A stretch of DNA of 64,000 bases, taken from contig MEDY01000059.1 in assembly GCA_001724265.1 (NCBI GenBank), positions 1 to 64,000 of the forward strand, read 5' to 3'. Below the pieces are notes generated by a model. That model saw only the letters and a list, made by a program, of their open reading frames with translations, did not search any database and had not been told where the DNA came from. The DNA is from Rhizaria sp. SCN 62-66. Lineage: Eukaryota > Rhizaria, unplaced. Both the position numbers and the translations under genes were made by a program. Shown here piece after piece: positions 10,249 through 20,019 of this stretch (positions are counted from its first letter, which is position 1; the number at the start of each line of letters is the position of its first letter).

Positions 10249-12117
10249 ATGAGGCTCGCCGCTCACCTTGTGGGCGCAGTCGCTTTGGCGGTTGCCGCGT
10301 TCGCACCCGGCGCACTTGCTCTGCAGGTCGGCGGCGCGTCGCTCGCGGCGCAGCGAGGCGCGGGGGCCCACTCCCTGCAGCCCTCGTCTTCGTCGCCGTC
10401 TCTGCTTGAGCTGTCGCAGGAGCAGAGCGCGGACCTCTCTGCCGAGCAGTCTGTGTCGCACAGCACGCTTTCGGTTGAGTTATTGCACGACGAGCTCTCG
10501 CCGTCCCGCGCGGGCGCCTTCGTGGCGTCCCTCCGCGACGCGCAGCGCCTGCCCCGCGGCGGCCACAGCAGCCTGCTCGAGGTCGACGACGCCAACAACA
10601 CCACCGCCCCCGCGGGCGCCGCCCCCGCCGGCGTCCCAGTCTTTGGCTACGGCATTCCGCTGCACCAGGAGGTGCTGCGCAACCGGCACATCGCGTCCTA
10701 CTACGGTCTTGTGACCGTGGGCGGCCACGAGTTCCGCGTCATGTTCGACACGGGCTCCTGCGAGTTCTGGATCCCGTCGACGCAGTGCACGTCCCAGCGC
10801 TGCATGCGCCACCGCCGCTATCCGGTCGAGACGCTGCCGCGCTTTAAGGCCGCCGCCGACTCGGACGCCGTTGTCGCCACGGGCGCGCGGTTCGCGCAGG
10901 CGCAGCTCAACATCTCGTACATCTCCGGCCGCGTTACGGGCCCGATGGTGCATGACCGCGTGGCCGTGGGCCCGATCGTGATCCCGGACCAGATGGTCGG
11001 CGTGGCGCGCACCGTGGACGTGAACCTGCTCGACGACGTCGTGTGGGACGGCATCATGGGCCTCGCGTTCCCGCACCGCTCCGTGCTCGCGCGCGGCGTC
11101 ATCCCCGTGTTCGAAAACATCATGAACAAGAACGTGCTCACCGAGCGCGGGCTGCGCAACCAGTTTGCGTACCACGTCGGCGGCAAGGGCGGCTCCTTCA
11201 CGCTTGGCGGTGCCGACTGCTCCGCCGTGCGCGCCGCGCCGGGCCCCGAGTGCTTCAATAAGTTCGCCTTCGCACCTGTGTCGCGGCCCGAGTACTGGAC
11301 CGTGGACCTGGAGGACGTCTGGGCCACAATGCCCGACGGCACCGTCAAGAAGGACCTCTGCGGCGGCTCGGGCCGCCCCGGGCGCCCCGCCGCCTGCCGC
11401 GCCATCGTCGACACGGGCACCTACCTCGTCTACGGGCCCAGCAACACGGTGCGCCAGGTGCTGCCCGCCGTCTTCGCGCGCTGCCACGACCAGGGGCTGC
11501 TGCCTAAGCTCACCTTCCGCGTCAAGACGGGCCCGCGCAGCGCGCCGCTGGAGCTGACGATCGCGCCCGAGGACTACGTGCTCAAGTTCAACGTCGACGA
11601 CGCCGCAGCCGCTAAGGCCGCGCCGCCCGCGCCCGGCGCACCGCTGCCGACCAAGGAGGAGTGCGTGCTGGGCGTGGCGCCGGACCGCGACGCGACGTGG
11701 ACGCTGGGCCAGGTCTTCCTGCGCTCGTACTACGCGCTGTTTGACCGCGAGCACCAGCGCATTGGCTTCGCGCGGCTCCCTGGCACCGAGTTCAAGCCCA
11801 TCGCGCTGACCGAGGTCGCCACCGAGGTCGCCGCCAAGGCGCAGATCACCACCGCCGTCGAGACCGAGGCCGAGACCGAGGTTGACGCTGAGGCTGAGAC
11901 CGAGGTTGACGCTGAGGCTGAGGCTGAGGCTGAGGCTGAGACTGAGGTTGATGCTGAGGCTGAGGAGGAGCAGGAGCAGGAGGAGGAGGGCGAGGCTTAC
12001 ACCGAGGCCGAGGCCGAGACTGAGACTGAGCATGAGACGGAGGCCGAGAACGAGTCGGAGGTGGATGCGGAGGCTGAGGCTGAGACCGAGGTTGAGTCTG
12101 AGACGTCGGAGGAGTAA
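10249..12117 (+). CDS. Pepsin-type aspartic protease with acidic C-terminal tail
   Basis: 622 aa from ATG 10249, stop TAA. The N-terminus is a signal peptide (MRLAAHLVGAVALAVAAF), then a Ser/Glu-rich pro-region to about residue 135. The A1 protease fold follows: first catalytic motif FDTGS (Asp about 167), flap ISYISGRVTG (Tyr about 224, with Ile in place of the usual Gly after it), second motif VDTGT (Asp about 388) and TLGQVFLRSYYALFD near 485-500. After residue about 535 comes an 85-residue tail of Glu, Ala, Thr and Val in short repeats, which is not part of the family fold and is strongly acidic. Secretory or lysosomal location is inferred. Both catalytic Asp are present, so it should be active. 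It is paralogous to the truncated protease at the left edge. Confidence 0.92.
   Translation: MRLAAHLVGAVALAVAAFAPGALALQVGGASLAAQRGAGAHSLQPSSSSPSLLELSQEQSADLSAEQSVSHSTLSVELLHDELSPSRAGAFVASLRDAQRLPRGGHSSLLEVDDANNTTAPAGAAPAGVPVFGYGIPLHQEVLRNRHIASYYGLVTVGGHEFRVMFDTGSCEFWIPSTQCTSQRCMRHRRYPVETLPRFKAAADSDAVVATGARFAQAQLNISYISGRVTGPMVHDRVAVGPIVIPDQMVGVARTVDVNLLDDVVWDGIMGLAFPHRSVLARGVIPVFENIMNKNVLTERGLRNQFAYHVGGKGGSFTLGGADCSAVRAAPGPECFNKFAFAPVSRPEYWTVDLEDVWATMPDGTVKKDLCGGSGRPGRPAACRAIVDTGTYLVYGPSNTVRQVLPAVFARCHDQGLLPKLTFRVKTGPRSAPLELTIAPEDYVLKFNVDDAAAAKAAPPAPGAPLPTKEECVLGVAPDRDATWTLGQVFLRSYYALFDREHQRIGFARLPGTEFKPIALTEVATEVAAKAQITTAVETEAETEVDAEAETEVDAEAEAEAEAETEVDAEAEEEQEQEEEGEAYTEAEAETETEHETEAENESEVDAEAEAETEVESETSEE
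11872..12111 (+). repeat. GAGGCT / GAGACCGAG coding repeat (Glu-Ala/Thr tail)
   Basis: Imperfect tandem units of GAGGCTGAG and GAGACCGAGGTTGACGCT within the protease reading frame. At 11911-11940 the GAGGCT hexamer repeats exactly several times. Unit size keeps frame, so length variation would alter tail length without breaking the gene. Confidence 0.8.
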
Positions 12118-12408
12118 GTGAATAACAACTAAACGCTATGTAGAACATAATACAACTAAATCCATTCATATATCACTCTAAAAACCCTTTATAAACGCAA
12201 GCTTAACAAGAAAGATGTGACGAATTAAGTCGACGAAGAAAAGTATGTGTAAGGCGATATAGTCAAATTCAAGAGGAATTATTTTGATATTATAACAAAA
12301 ACGTATATTAACTTTTGGAACTTATATTATTTTTCTATTTGACGATCAATCTCTTGCAGGCCAAGTCGATTTAATCACTCCCGCACTGCTGCGGACCGAC
12401 GACTCAGA

Positions 12409-15400
12409 ATGTTGCGCATTGAGCTCCAGCATGAGGCTGCGCCCGTGTCTGCGCAACACTTCTTCTCCACAGATGACGTGGCGACATCGTCATACAGTCC
12501 ATTCCTTAGCCTGTCTCTGCCAGAAAGCGCACTGAAGGCGCTGAGCGCGGTGACCAAGGGCGCCTACCGCAAGGGCATGCCCGTCTGCTTCTGGCCCGTC
12601 GGCGCGACCTCTGTGTGGAGCGCGCTCAACGTCAGCCCCCCCGCCATCGCTTCCAGCACCGACATTCCGGCGCCTGACGCACTTCATAGGCTGGCCACGC
12701 TTGCGGACGGCTGTCTATTGCCCCCCGTGCTCGTCGCCGTGACGGACCTCCTCGAGAGCCCTGCGCCCGCCTCCGCTGGCTCCAAGGCCAAGCCGTCCGC
12801 TGCCGCGCCCGCAGCCGACTCTAGCGCTGCGCCCGCGCACGTGGCGGTGCTGTCGCGCGCGAACTCGCACTTCCGCGTCCCCGCGGGCGCGTACGTGCTG
12901 GCGCTGGCGCTCCCGCACACGCTGTCGCGATTCGCCTCGCTCACTGTCGCGCCCTCGCATCTCGCCGGCAGCGCGGGCCGCGTCCTCCGCACCGCGCCCC
13001 TGCCCCCGGCTTCGTGGCGCAGCACCGCGGCAGCACACGGCGCTGAGACGTCTGCATTGGCGACCGCAGGCTCGGCGGCGATCGACGTGACCGCGTCGTC
13101 ATCCTCGTCCTCGCAGCCGTGCTCCTTGTCGTACCTCTCCGCGGCGTTCCCTGCGCTGCTGTCGGCCGCGCCGCCGGTGCTGCCCGTGCGGCTGCTGGCG
13201 CTGCTGGCGCGCGCGCCCTTTGCGGCGCACACGCTGCTCAAGGCGCGGCCCGCGCTGCTGTGCGGGCTTCCGGGCGGCGGCGGCGGCGCGGGCGCGGGCG
13301 GCGCTCCCGCCGGCGCGTCGGGCGCCGACTGCGCGCTGCAGACGCTCGCGCTCGAGGCCGCGCCCGCCGCCGCGCGCGCGGTCGGCGCTACCGCGCCCGG
13401 GCTTGCGCTGGCGGCGTCGGCAGGCGCGGCTGACCTGACCGGCGCTGCTGGCGCGGCGGCGGGNGCGGGCGCGCGCTCGGCGGTGTCCGGCGCCGTCGTC
13501 GTGTCCATCTTCGCCAGCGCGCTTCCCAACGCTTTTTGCAGCAACGCGTCCGCGAGCAGTCTCATTGACGCCAGCGCCCAGCTCTCGTTCGAGGCTGCCG
13601 CGACCGCGTTATCGCCGGCCGAGGTCGCCGCGCGGCTACGGACCGCGGGGCTGCTCTCAGCGTGGGGCTACCTGGCCCCTGACGCCGTCGTCGTCGCCGC
13701 GCACGCCGCCGCGCGCAACAACGCGAGCGCGACGGCGAACAACGCCGCCGCCGTCGCCGCCACTGCTGCTGCAGCTGAGGCGTCGCTGCCCGCGCGCGTG
13801 GCGACCGTGGCCGCGGACGACGCGCTGCTGCTGCTGGCCGCGCACTGGCAGCGCGCGCAGGCCGCCGCGCTCGCGCCCCCGCAGCCGTTTGCCGTCGCCG
13901 GTGACGCCATGGGCGAGTGCGCGCGGTCGCCTGTGGTTGGCTGGGCGCGCGCTGCGGCGCCCGTGCTGCACTGCCACGACCCCGCGGCCGCGGCGGCGCT
14001 GGCGGCGCTCATGTTCGGCCACTTCGCCCCCTCCGGCGCGAGCGTGACCGACGCCAGCAGCGGCGGCAGCAGCGGCGGCGCTGCGGTGGCGGGCGTGCTG
14101 CTGTCGGGCCCGCCCGGGAGCGGCAAGTCCGCGCTGCTGCGCGCGCTGGCGGCGGCGTGCGGCGCCGCGGTGGCCGTGGTGACCTACGCGTCCCTGCGCG
14201 CGCGCGCGCTCATGACTACGCCTGCGCTCGCCGGCGCGCCGCCGCCGCTGGGCACCGCCGCTGCGGCTGCGCCCGGGGCTGCTGCGGCTGCGGCGGCCGC
14301 TGCGACGGCGGCCACGTCCCTGGCGCTCGCCACCGCCGCGCAGACGCTCTTCGCCGAGGCCCTCGCGCGCGCACACCTCGCCACACCCGTCGCTAACCCC
14401 GCTGCCGGGACGGTAGCGACGACGCCTGCGCCTGCGCCGCTGCCGCGCGTGGTGATCGTGTTCGAGGACGCGCACGAGTTTCTGCCCGCGGCGACCGTGG
14501 CGTCGCCCGACGTGGCGCAGGTCACCGCCGCGCTCGCCGCCGCGGCCGCGGCCGTGGGCGCTGCCGCGGGCGCGGGGGGCGGCTCGCGCGTGCTTCTAGC
14601 CGCGACTACGGACGCCGTGGGGCGCGTGTCCGGCAGCGCGCGCAGCATGCTGTTCCCCACCGACGTTGCGCTCCCGCCGCCCACGCAGCGTGGCCGCGGC
14701 AGGGTGCTCGCCGCGCTCCTCGCCGCGCTCGCCAACAACGCAGATGTCGCTGCTGTCGACGATGGCAGCGTTGCTGCTGTTGGCGGGCTTAGTGTGGAGG
14801 TGGCGAGCGCTGTGGCGCTAGAGCTGCATCCGACCGACCCTGCGCGGACCAGCATCGAGCGCGCACTCCAACATCAGCAACAGCAGAAACGACAGCTGCA
14901 ACATACGCACGGCGACGGTTTGTTCGCGTCGGCGTTGGAACAGCTGCGCGGCGTGACTCTGGGCGACGTCGCCGCGGTCGCGCACACCGCGCAGCGTCTG
15001 TCCATTGCGCGCGCTCTCGCCTCTAGCAGCAGCAACAGCGCGGGCAGTGACGCGCAGACCGACGCGGTCGTCACTGCTGCAGACGTGTTGGCGGCGGCCG
15101 CGCACGTGGGCACGCTGGCGCGGTCCTTCTCGCCCCTGGCGGAGCCGCTGGATCCGCTGCGCGCGCTGGGCTTCGCGCCGCTGGCCGGGTTGGCGGGCCC
15201 GAAGCAGGCGCTGCGCGAGGCGCTGCGGTGGCCGCTCGACCACGCGCCGCTCTTTGCGCGCCTGGGGCTGGCCACGGCCGCCGCCTCGGGGCTGCTGCTG
15301 CACGGGCCCTCGGGCTGCGGCAAGACGGCGCTCGCGCGCGCCGCCGCGGCCGAGTTCTCGCTCACCATGGTGCCGCTCTCGGCCGCGGCGCTGCTGCGTG

Positions 15401-16170
15401 CTGGCGTGGGCGACTCGGAGCGCTACCTGCGGCAGGTCTTCCGCGCCGCCGCCGCGAGCGCGCCCGCGGTGATCGTGTTCGACGAGATCCACTCGGTGTT
15501 CCCCGCGCCCGCCGACGGCAGCGATGGTGGCAACGACGATGAGGAGGGCGAGGGCGGCTCCACGCTGCTCAGCGAGATGCTGCAGCTGCTCGACGCGCGC
15601 GCCGCCTCGTCCGCCGCCGCCGTCTCGGCCGCCGCGTTGCAGGGCCCCGAGGCCGAGGCCGAGGCGGTGGCGGCGGCGCGCGCGTCGTTCGTGGCTCTGG
15701 TGGCGACGTCGCCCGCGCCGGCGCTGGTGCACCCGGCGCTGCTGCGCGCGGGCCGGCTGGAGCGCGTGGTGCACGTGGGCCGCCCTACCGCGGCCGACTG
15801 CGCCGCGCTTGTGCTGGCGGCCGCGCGGCCGCTGCTCGAGGCTGGCGCGGGCGGCTGGGACGCCGCCGCAGTGGCGCGCGTCGCCGTGGCGGCCGCCGAG
15901 GCCGGGCTGTCCGCTGTGGCGGTCAGGGAGGCGTGGGTCCGCGCGGAGGCCAAGGCAGAGGAGCGCGACGCGCTGCGCAGCTGGGGCGCTACTGCTACTG
16001 ACGCTGATTGCACCGCCCAGTCGCCTGAGAGTGACGCTGGTGTGGCAATGACGGCTATCCCTGCGAGCACGAGTGCAAGCAGTGGCACCTGGCGCGGCGG
16101 GCCGGTGCCGCTGGAGCGTGACGTCGTGCGCGCCATGAAGAAGCTCCGCCGCAACAGGCTTGAGCCTTGA
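12409..16170 (+). CDS. Type II AAA ATPase, PEX6-like
   Basis: 1,253 aa in one exon, stop TGA. Two AAA modules are visible. D1 has Walker A GPPGSGKS (about residue 567) but a Walker B reading VIVFEDAHEF and, after ATTDAV, no arginine fingers, so D1 looks catalytically weak. D2 is canonical: GLLLHGPSGCGKT (about 960), VGDSERYLRQVF, Walker B VIVFDEIHSV (about 1020), sensor ATSP and ALLRAGR. A degenerate D1 with an active D2, the GLLLHGP motif and ESxSLT-like spacing favour PEX6, the peroxisomal receptor-export ATPase; PEX1 or an AFG2/SPATA5-type ATPase are alternatives. The N-terminal 550 residues are Ala-rich and poorly conserved. The sequence has an ambiguous base N at 13464; it is the third base of a GGN codon, so the residue is Gly whatever the base. 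Confidence 0.75.
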   Translation: MLRIELQHEAAPVSAQHFFSTDDVATSSYSPFLSLSLPESALKALSAVTKGAYRKGMPVCFWPVGATSVWSALNVSPPAIASSTDIPAPDALHRLATLADGCLLPPVLVAVTDLLESPAPASAGSKAKPSAAAPAADSSAAPAHVAVLSRANSHFRVPAGAYVLALALPHTLSRFASLTVAPSHLAGSAGRVLRTAPLPPASWRSTAAAHGAETSALATAGSAAIDVTASSSSSSQPCSLSYLSAAFPALLSAAPPVLPVRLLALLARAPFAAHTLLKARPALLCGLPGGGGGAGAGGAPAGASGADCALQTLALEAAPAAARAVGATAPGLALAASAGAADLTGAAGAAAXAGARSAVSGAVVVSIFASALPNAFCSNASASSLIDASAQLSFEAAATALSPAEVAARLRTAGLLSAWGYLAPDAVVVAAHAAARNNASATANNAAAVAATAAAAEASLPARVATVAADDALLLLAAHWQRAQAAALAPPQPFAVAGDAMGECARSPVVGWARAAAPVLHCHDPAAAAALAALMFGHFAPSGASVTDASSGGSSGGAAVAGVLLSGPPGSGKSALLRALAAACGAAVAVVTYASLRARALMTTPALAGAPPPLGTAAAAAPGAAAAAAAAATAATSLALATAAQTLFAEALARAHLATPVANPAAGTVATTPAPAPLPRVVIVFEDAHEFLPAATVASPDVAQVTAALAAAAAAVGAAAGAGGGSRVLLAATTDAVGRVSGSARSMLFPTDVALPPPTQRGRGRVLAALLAALANNADVAAVDDGSVAAVGGLSVEVASAVALELHPTDPARTSIERALQHQQQQKRQLQHTHGDGLFASALEQLRGVTLGDVAAVAHTAQRLSIARALASSSSNSAGSDAQTDAVVTAADVLAAAAHVGTLARSFSPLAEPLDPLRALGFAPLAGLAGPKQALREALRWPLDHAPLFARLGLATAAASGLLLHGPSGCGKTALARAAAAEFSLTMVPLSAAALLRAGVGDSERYLRQVFRAAAASAPAVIVFDEIHSVFPAPADGSDGGNDDEEGEGGSTLLSEMLQLLDARAASSAAAVSAAALQGPEAEAEAVAAARASFVALVATSPAPALVHPALLRAGRLERVVHVGRPTAADCAALVLAAARPLLEAGAGGWDAAAVARVAVAAAEAGLSAVAVREAWVRAEAKAEERDALRSWGATATDADCTAQSPESDAGVAMTAIPASTSASSGTWRGGPVPLERDVVRAMKKLRRNRLEP

Positions 16171-16812
16171 GCATAGAGAGAAAAGCCAACGCTGCCACTT
16201 CGGTTAAAGAAAATCACGAAGCGTTATACGGAATGTTACATAGTCTATAATAAACGCATTGTTATATTAAACGTACAGGCTTGCATAATTGTAATTAATA
16301 CGGTTGTTCGTAAAAATAAAGGACATTGTATTTTGTCTTTTGCTTTTGTTTTGTTTGATGTTTTTGTAAATCAAGGATTTAACATCACTGGCCATATCGC
16401 GGCCTACACAACTTTTAAACAAACTACCAGTGATGACGACATTTGCACAACTGAGTTTTATCTCATTGTGTCACAGTCGCTGTCATGAGCAAGGGCCGGA
16501 GAAATGATCTACTCATTCCCACACAAGTCTCTTATCTCTTTCTGGTACATATACACATGTACACGCGCGCATATCAGCGCTTGTACTTCAATGTTGACTA
16601 CATTCGTCAATAAACACGATAGTGCTTGATACATCTACACAAAACTAATGAAACTATTAATGCTATTATGTGCAACCAGTTGCTAAAACGTGTCCGCTTT
16701 TGATGTTTTCTTGCTTTCTCTTCAACCGACAACCAAGTCTCGACGACCGGCATGAGTAAGATTTGTCACGACTCGTTCGCGTGTTCGCGTGACCTTGAGT
16801 CAGTCAGCACGT
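16171..16812. other. Intergenic between convergent genes, no gene seen
   Basis: AT-rich 3'-flank shared by the AAA ATPase and the Polo-like kinase. A canonical AATAAA lies at 16249-16254, 79 bases after the ATPase stop, and is a plausible polyadenylation signal. No coding bias otherwise. Confidence 0.5.
16249..16254 (+). promoter_or_regulatory. Possible polyadenylation signal AATAAA
   Basis: AATAAA 79 bases downstream of the TGA of the AAA ATPase, in AT-rich sequence. Many genes in this window lack an exact AATAAA, so its use here is uncertain. Confidence 0.35.
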
Positions 16813-19800
16813 TCACTCACGAGCGCGCGCGCGCGTGCGCACACCCTGATAGTCCGCAGCCTGAGTCGATTGCTGCTGCTGCTGTGCCTGGACGGGCGCG
16901 GGAGCGGCAGCGGCAGGAGCCGGAGCCGCGGCGGGCGCGGCGTCGGCGTTGGAGCCGGCGGCGGGCGGCGCGGTCATGATCTGGCGCGCGTACTTCATGC
17001 GCTTGTGCAGGTCGGGGCGCGGGACGGCGAAGACGTCGGCGAAGGCGTAGGCCTTGCGCTCCTTAAGCTTGTCGGTGTAGGCGACGACGCATGTGTCGGT
17101 GGAGAGCACGAGCTCGGTCTCGTCGAAGAAGATGAACTGCGACACGCGCGACGACAGGCGGAAGACCATGGCGTGCTCAGTGCGGCACCACGAGCGCACG
17201 TGCGGCATCACGACGGCAGCGTCGAACGGCGAGCAGTAGTCGAGGTAGTCGGGCGCGCCGGGCTGAGGCGCCGAGGACTTGTTCTGCTGGACGAGGTACT
17301 TCATAAAGTGGTGCAGCAGCGTGACCTTCTTCTGCAGGTCCGCGGGGTAGTCGTTGAGGCGGAAGTTCTGCACGTCGAAGCCCGACTGGCCGGGCGCGGC
17401 TTTCTTGGTGATGTACTGCACGTCAGCGCCGTTGGGGTGCAGCACGATCTTGGTGTAGTCGTTGAAGTGGACGCCGCAGGAGCCGTCGCTGAGGAGGTAG
17501 CCCAGCCCGTACTTGTTCGAGTAGTCGACCCAGAGGTTAACCCACAGTGACGGCGCCACAGGCTCCGCGCCCGGCGCGCACACGCCGGACGCCACCACCG
17601 CGGGCGCGGGCTCGGCGCCGGCCTCGGAGACCGCTGCGGGCGACGCCGCCGCGGTCACGAAACCGCTCGAACCCGAGCCCGAGGCGGCGCCAGAGCCAGC
17701 GCCGGAGTGGGCCGCCGAGAGGGCGCCCGAGCTAGCCACGGAGCCGGCGGCCGAGTGCGCGGGGGAGCCCAGCGCGGAGCTGGCGTAGCCGCTGCCGCTG
17801 CTGTTGGAGCCTGCGGGCGAGCCCAGCAGCGCAGCGTTGTTCACGTTGGCACTGTTCGCGGCGTTGCCGTTGCCGTTGACGGTGAGCGCGGACATGGCCT
17901 GCGTCATGGCCTCGATGGGGCACGCGCCGGGTTGGGGGCCCGCCGCGGTCGAGAACGCCTTGGCTGCGGTTGCGCCGTTGGCGTGGAGGTCAGCGGAGGG
18001 GTAAACCATCTTGCCGCCGGCGGGCGCGGGCGCGGCTGCGGGCACGTTGGTCACGCTCGCGGGCACGGCCGCGAACGGCTGCGGGCGCGCCGCGGGCGCA
18101 GCAGCGGCGGCGGCGGCGGCAGCGGACGCGGCAGCCGAGGCGGAGGACTTCGGCGCTGCGGACTGGGGGCGCAGCAGCGCAGCGGGCGCGGCGTTCTCCT
18201 TGCTGTACGACTGCGGCTGCGGCTGCGGCTGGCTGTAGGCGTTGGCGGTGGGCACGGCGAGCAGGTGCGGGTTGCTGTTGGCCGCAGCCGGAGCAGGAGT
18301 AGCAGCAGCGGCGGCGGCGGCGCCGGTGTCGATGGCGGGCGCGGGCGACGAGGCCTCGCCGAGCGGCTCCACGACGGCGGGCTCAAACGGGAGGACCTCG
18401 GCGGCGACGGCGCTGACGGCGTCGCGCGTCATCACGAAGTGGCGCGGGAAGCCCTGCGTGCGCGCGAACTCGTACAGCGCGCCGCCCGGGTGCAGGCGGT
18501 GCGCGTACGCCAGCGGCGCGTCGGCCGTGGCCGCGGGCAGGCACGCCGGGAAGGGCGACTGTGTGAAAAAGGGGTGCATGCGCAGGTCCGTCAGCGAGGG
18601 CCGCTTGGCGGGGTCCGGGTGTAGGATAGAGCTGATGAAGTCCTTGGCGGCCGGCGTCACGTACACCGAGTCGGGGAACGTGTAGACGTTGTTGCGGATG
18701 CGCTCGTAGGTGGTCTTGACCGAAGCCGTCTCAAACGGCGGGCGGCCGAAGAGCAGCGTGAAGGCGATGACACCGATAGCCCAGGTGTCGACCTCGAACG
18801 AGTGGCCCGCGTTGCGGTCCGCGATCACCTCCGGCGCGATGTAGTTGGGCGTGCCGCAGATGGTCTTCTTGCGCTCCTCGGGGTGGTCCACACGCGTCGC
18901 CAGCCCGAAGTCGCCGACCTTGATTTCCATGTTCTGCGACAGGAAGAGGTTGCCCAGCTTGAGGTCGCGGTGGATGATGCTGCTCTGGTGCAGCGAGTGC
19001 ACCACGTTCACCAGCTGGAACAGGTAGCACTGCGCCTCCGTCTCCGTCAGGTTCTTGCGCCGCTTCACCAGCTCCATCAGCGTCTGCTGCGTGCACAGCT
19101 CGAGCAGGATCACGATGTTCTCGGGGTCCTCGAAGTAGCGCTCAAAGCGCACCACGTTGGGGTGCTTCACTGAGCGGTGGATGCGGATCTCGTTCTGCAG
19201 CTTCTTGCGCGCCGAGTTCGACTGCAGCGACGCCTTCGGGATCACCTTGCCCGCGTACACGCGGCCCGTATCGAACGAAGTCAAGTGGTAGCACCGCGCG
19301 AAACCACCCTGTGCGCGGTGCGAGTCGTTAGTGGTTCGGAAGACAAGTAAAGAATGGAGGAGATGAGAAATTGATGTGATGTTAAGATCGATTAAAGTTA
19401 AATTTGAATATGGTGAACCTGAAGCGCGTTTAAACGGATTCAACAAACTTGAGTCCAGTAACACTCGAATATCTAGTTGTGGGAAGTGTTATAAAAGAGA
19501 AGATTGACGTACGCGGCCGATGCACTTGCCGGTCTTGTAGCGCTTGATGCCGCAGCCAACGCGGAGGAGCGATTTGTCCTCAATCACGTCGGGCACGTTC
19601 ACCTGTGGGCGCTGCGAGGACGCCTGCGCCGCGGCGCCGTTGGCGCCGGCGGGCGCAACGCCGTTGGCGGGAGCGGGCGCCACGGGCGCAGGCGCGGGGG
19701 CGTGCTGGTGGTGGTGCTGCTGGACGTTGGCGGTCGAAGTGGGGTAGAGGTGTGACGCCACGCGCTGCTGCTGTTGCTGCTGCTGGTAGAGCTGCTGCTG

Positions 19801-20019
19801 CTGTTGCTGCTGCTGCGCGATAGCCTGCGCCTGGGCCTGCGCGGCGGCGGCGGAGGACGCGGCGTACGGGTTGCTGTTGTAGTTAGCGTAAGGGTTCTGC
19901 TGAAGGTGGTGCGCGGGCGCGGCGGAAGGTGCGGCAGCGGTGGGCACACCGTAAGGGTAACCCACAACCTGGGGCTGCACGGGCTTGGCGCCGTAGCCGT
20001 AGGAGACGCCGTGCGACAT
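16813..20019 (-). CDS. PLK1: Polo-like kinase, two exons
   Basis: Exon 1 is 20019-19513 and exon 2 is 19308-16813. The 204-nt intron (GTACGT...CACAG) interrupts the glycine loop, and splicing restores CIGRGGFARCY in phase 0. The product is 1,000 aa, stop TGA. Residues 1-155 are a Gln-, Ala- and Pro-rich extension far longer than in other PLKs. The kinase domain (about 160-420) shows HRDLKLGN, VGDFGLA and the activation segment KKTICGTPNYIAPEV with the expected Thr. A 330-residue Ala/Pro/Ser linker follows, then polo box 1 (WVDYSNKYGLGYLL, about 760) and polo box 2 (about 880-935). Polo-like kinases drive mitotic entry, spindle assembly and cytokinesis. In polo box 2 the two phosphate-pincer positions are Glu (about 899 and 901) instead of His and Lys. 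Confidence 0.97.
19764..19815 (-). repeat. CAG/CAA tract encoding poly-Gln in the PLK N-terminus
   Basis: On the minus strand, two runs of CAG with occasional CAA, separated by a Leu-Tyr pair, encode about 15 Gln in total within exon 1 of the Polo-like kinase. Confidence 0.8.

Noticed and set aside
9936-10409. 157-codon ORF upstream of the protease
   Set aside because: It begins at a non-ATG codon, is in another frame from the protease and runs into the antisense of its signal peptide region.
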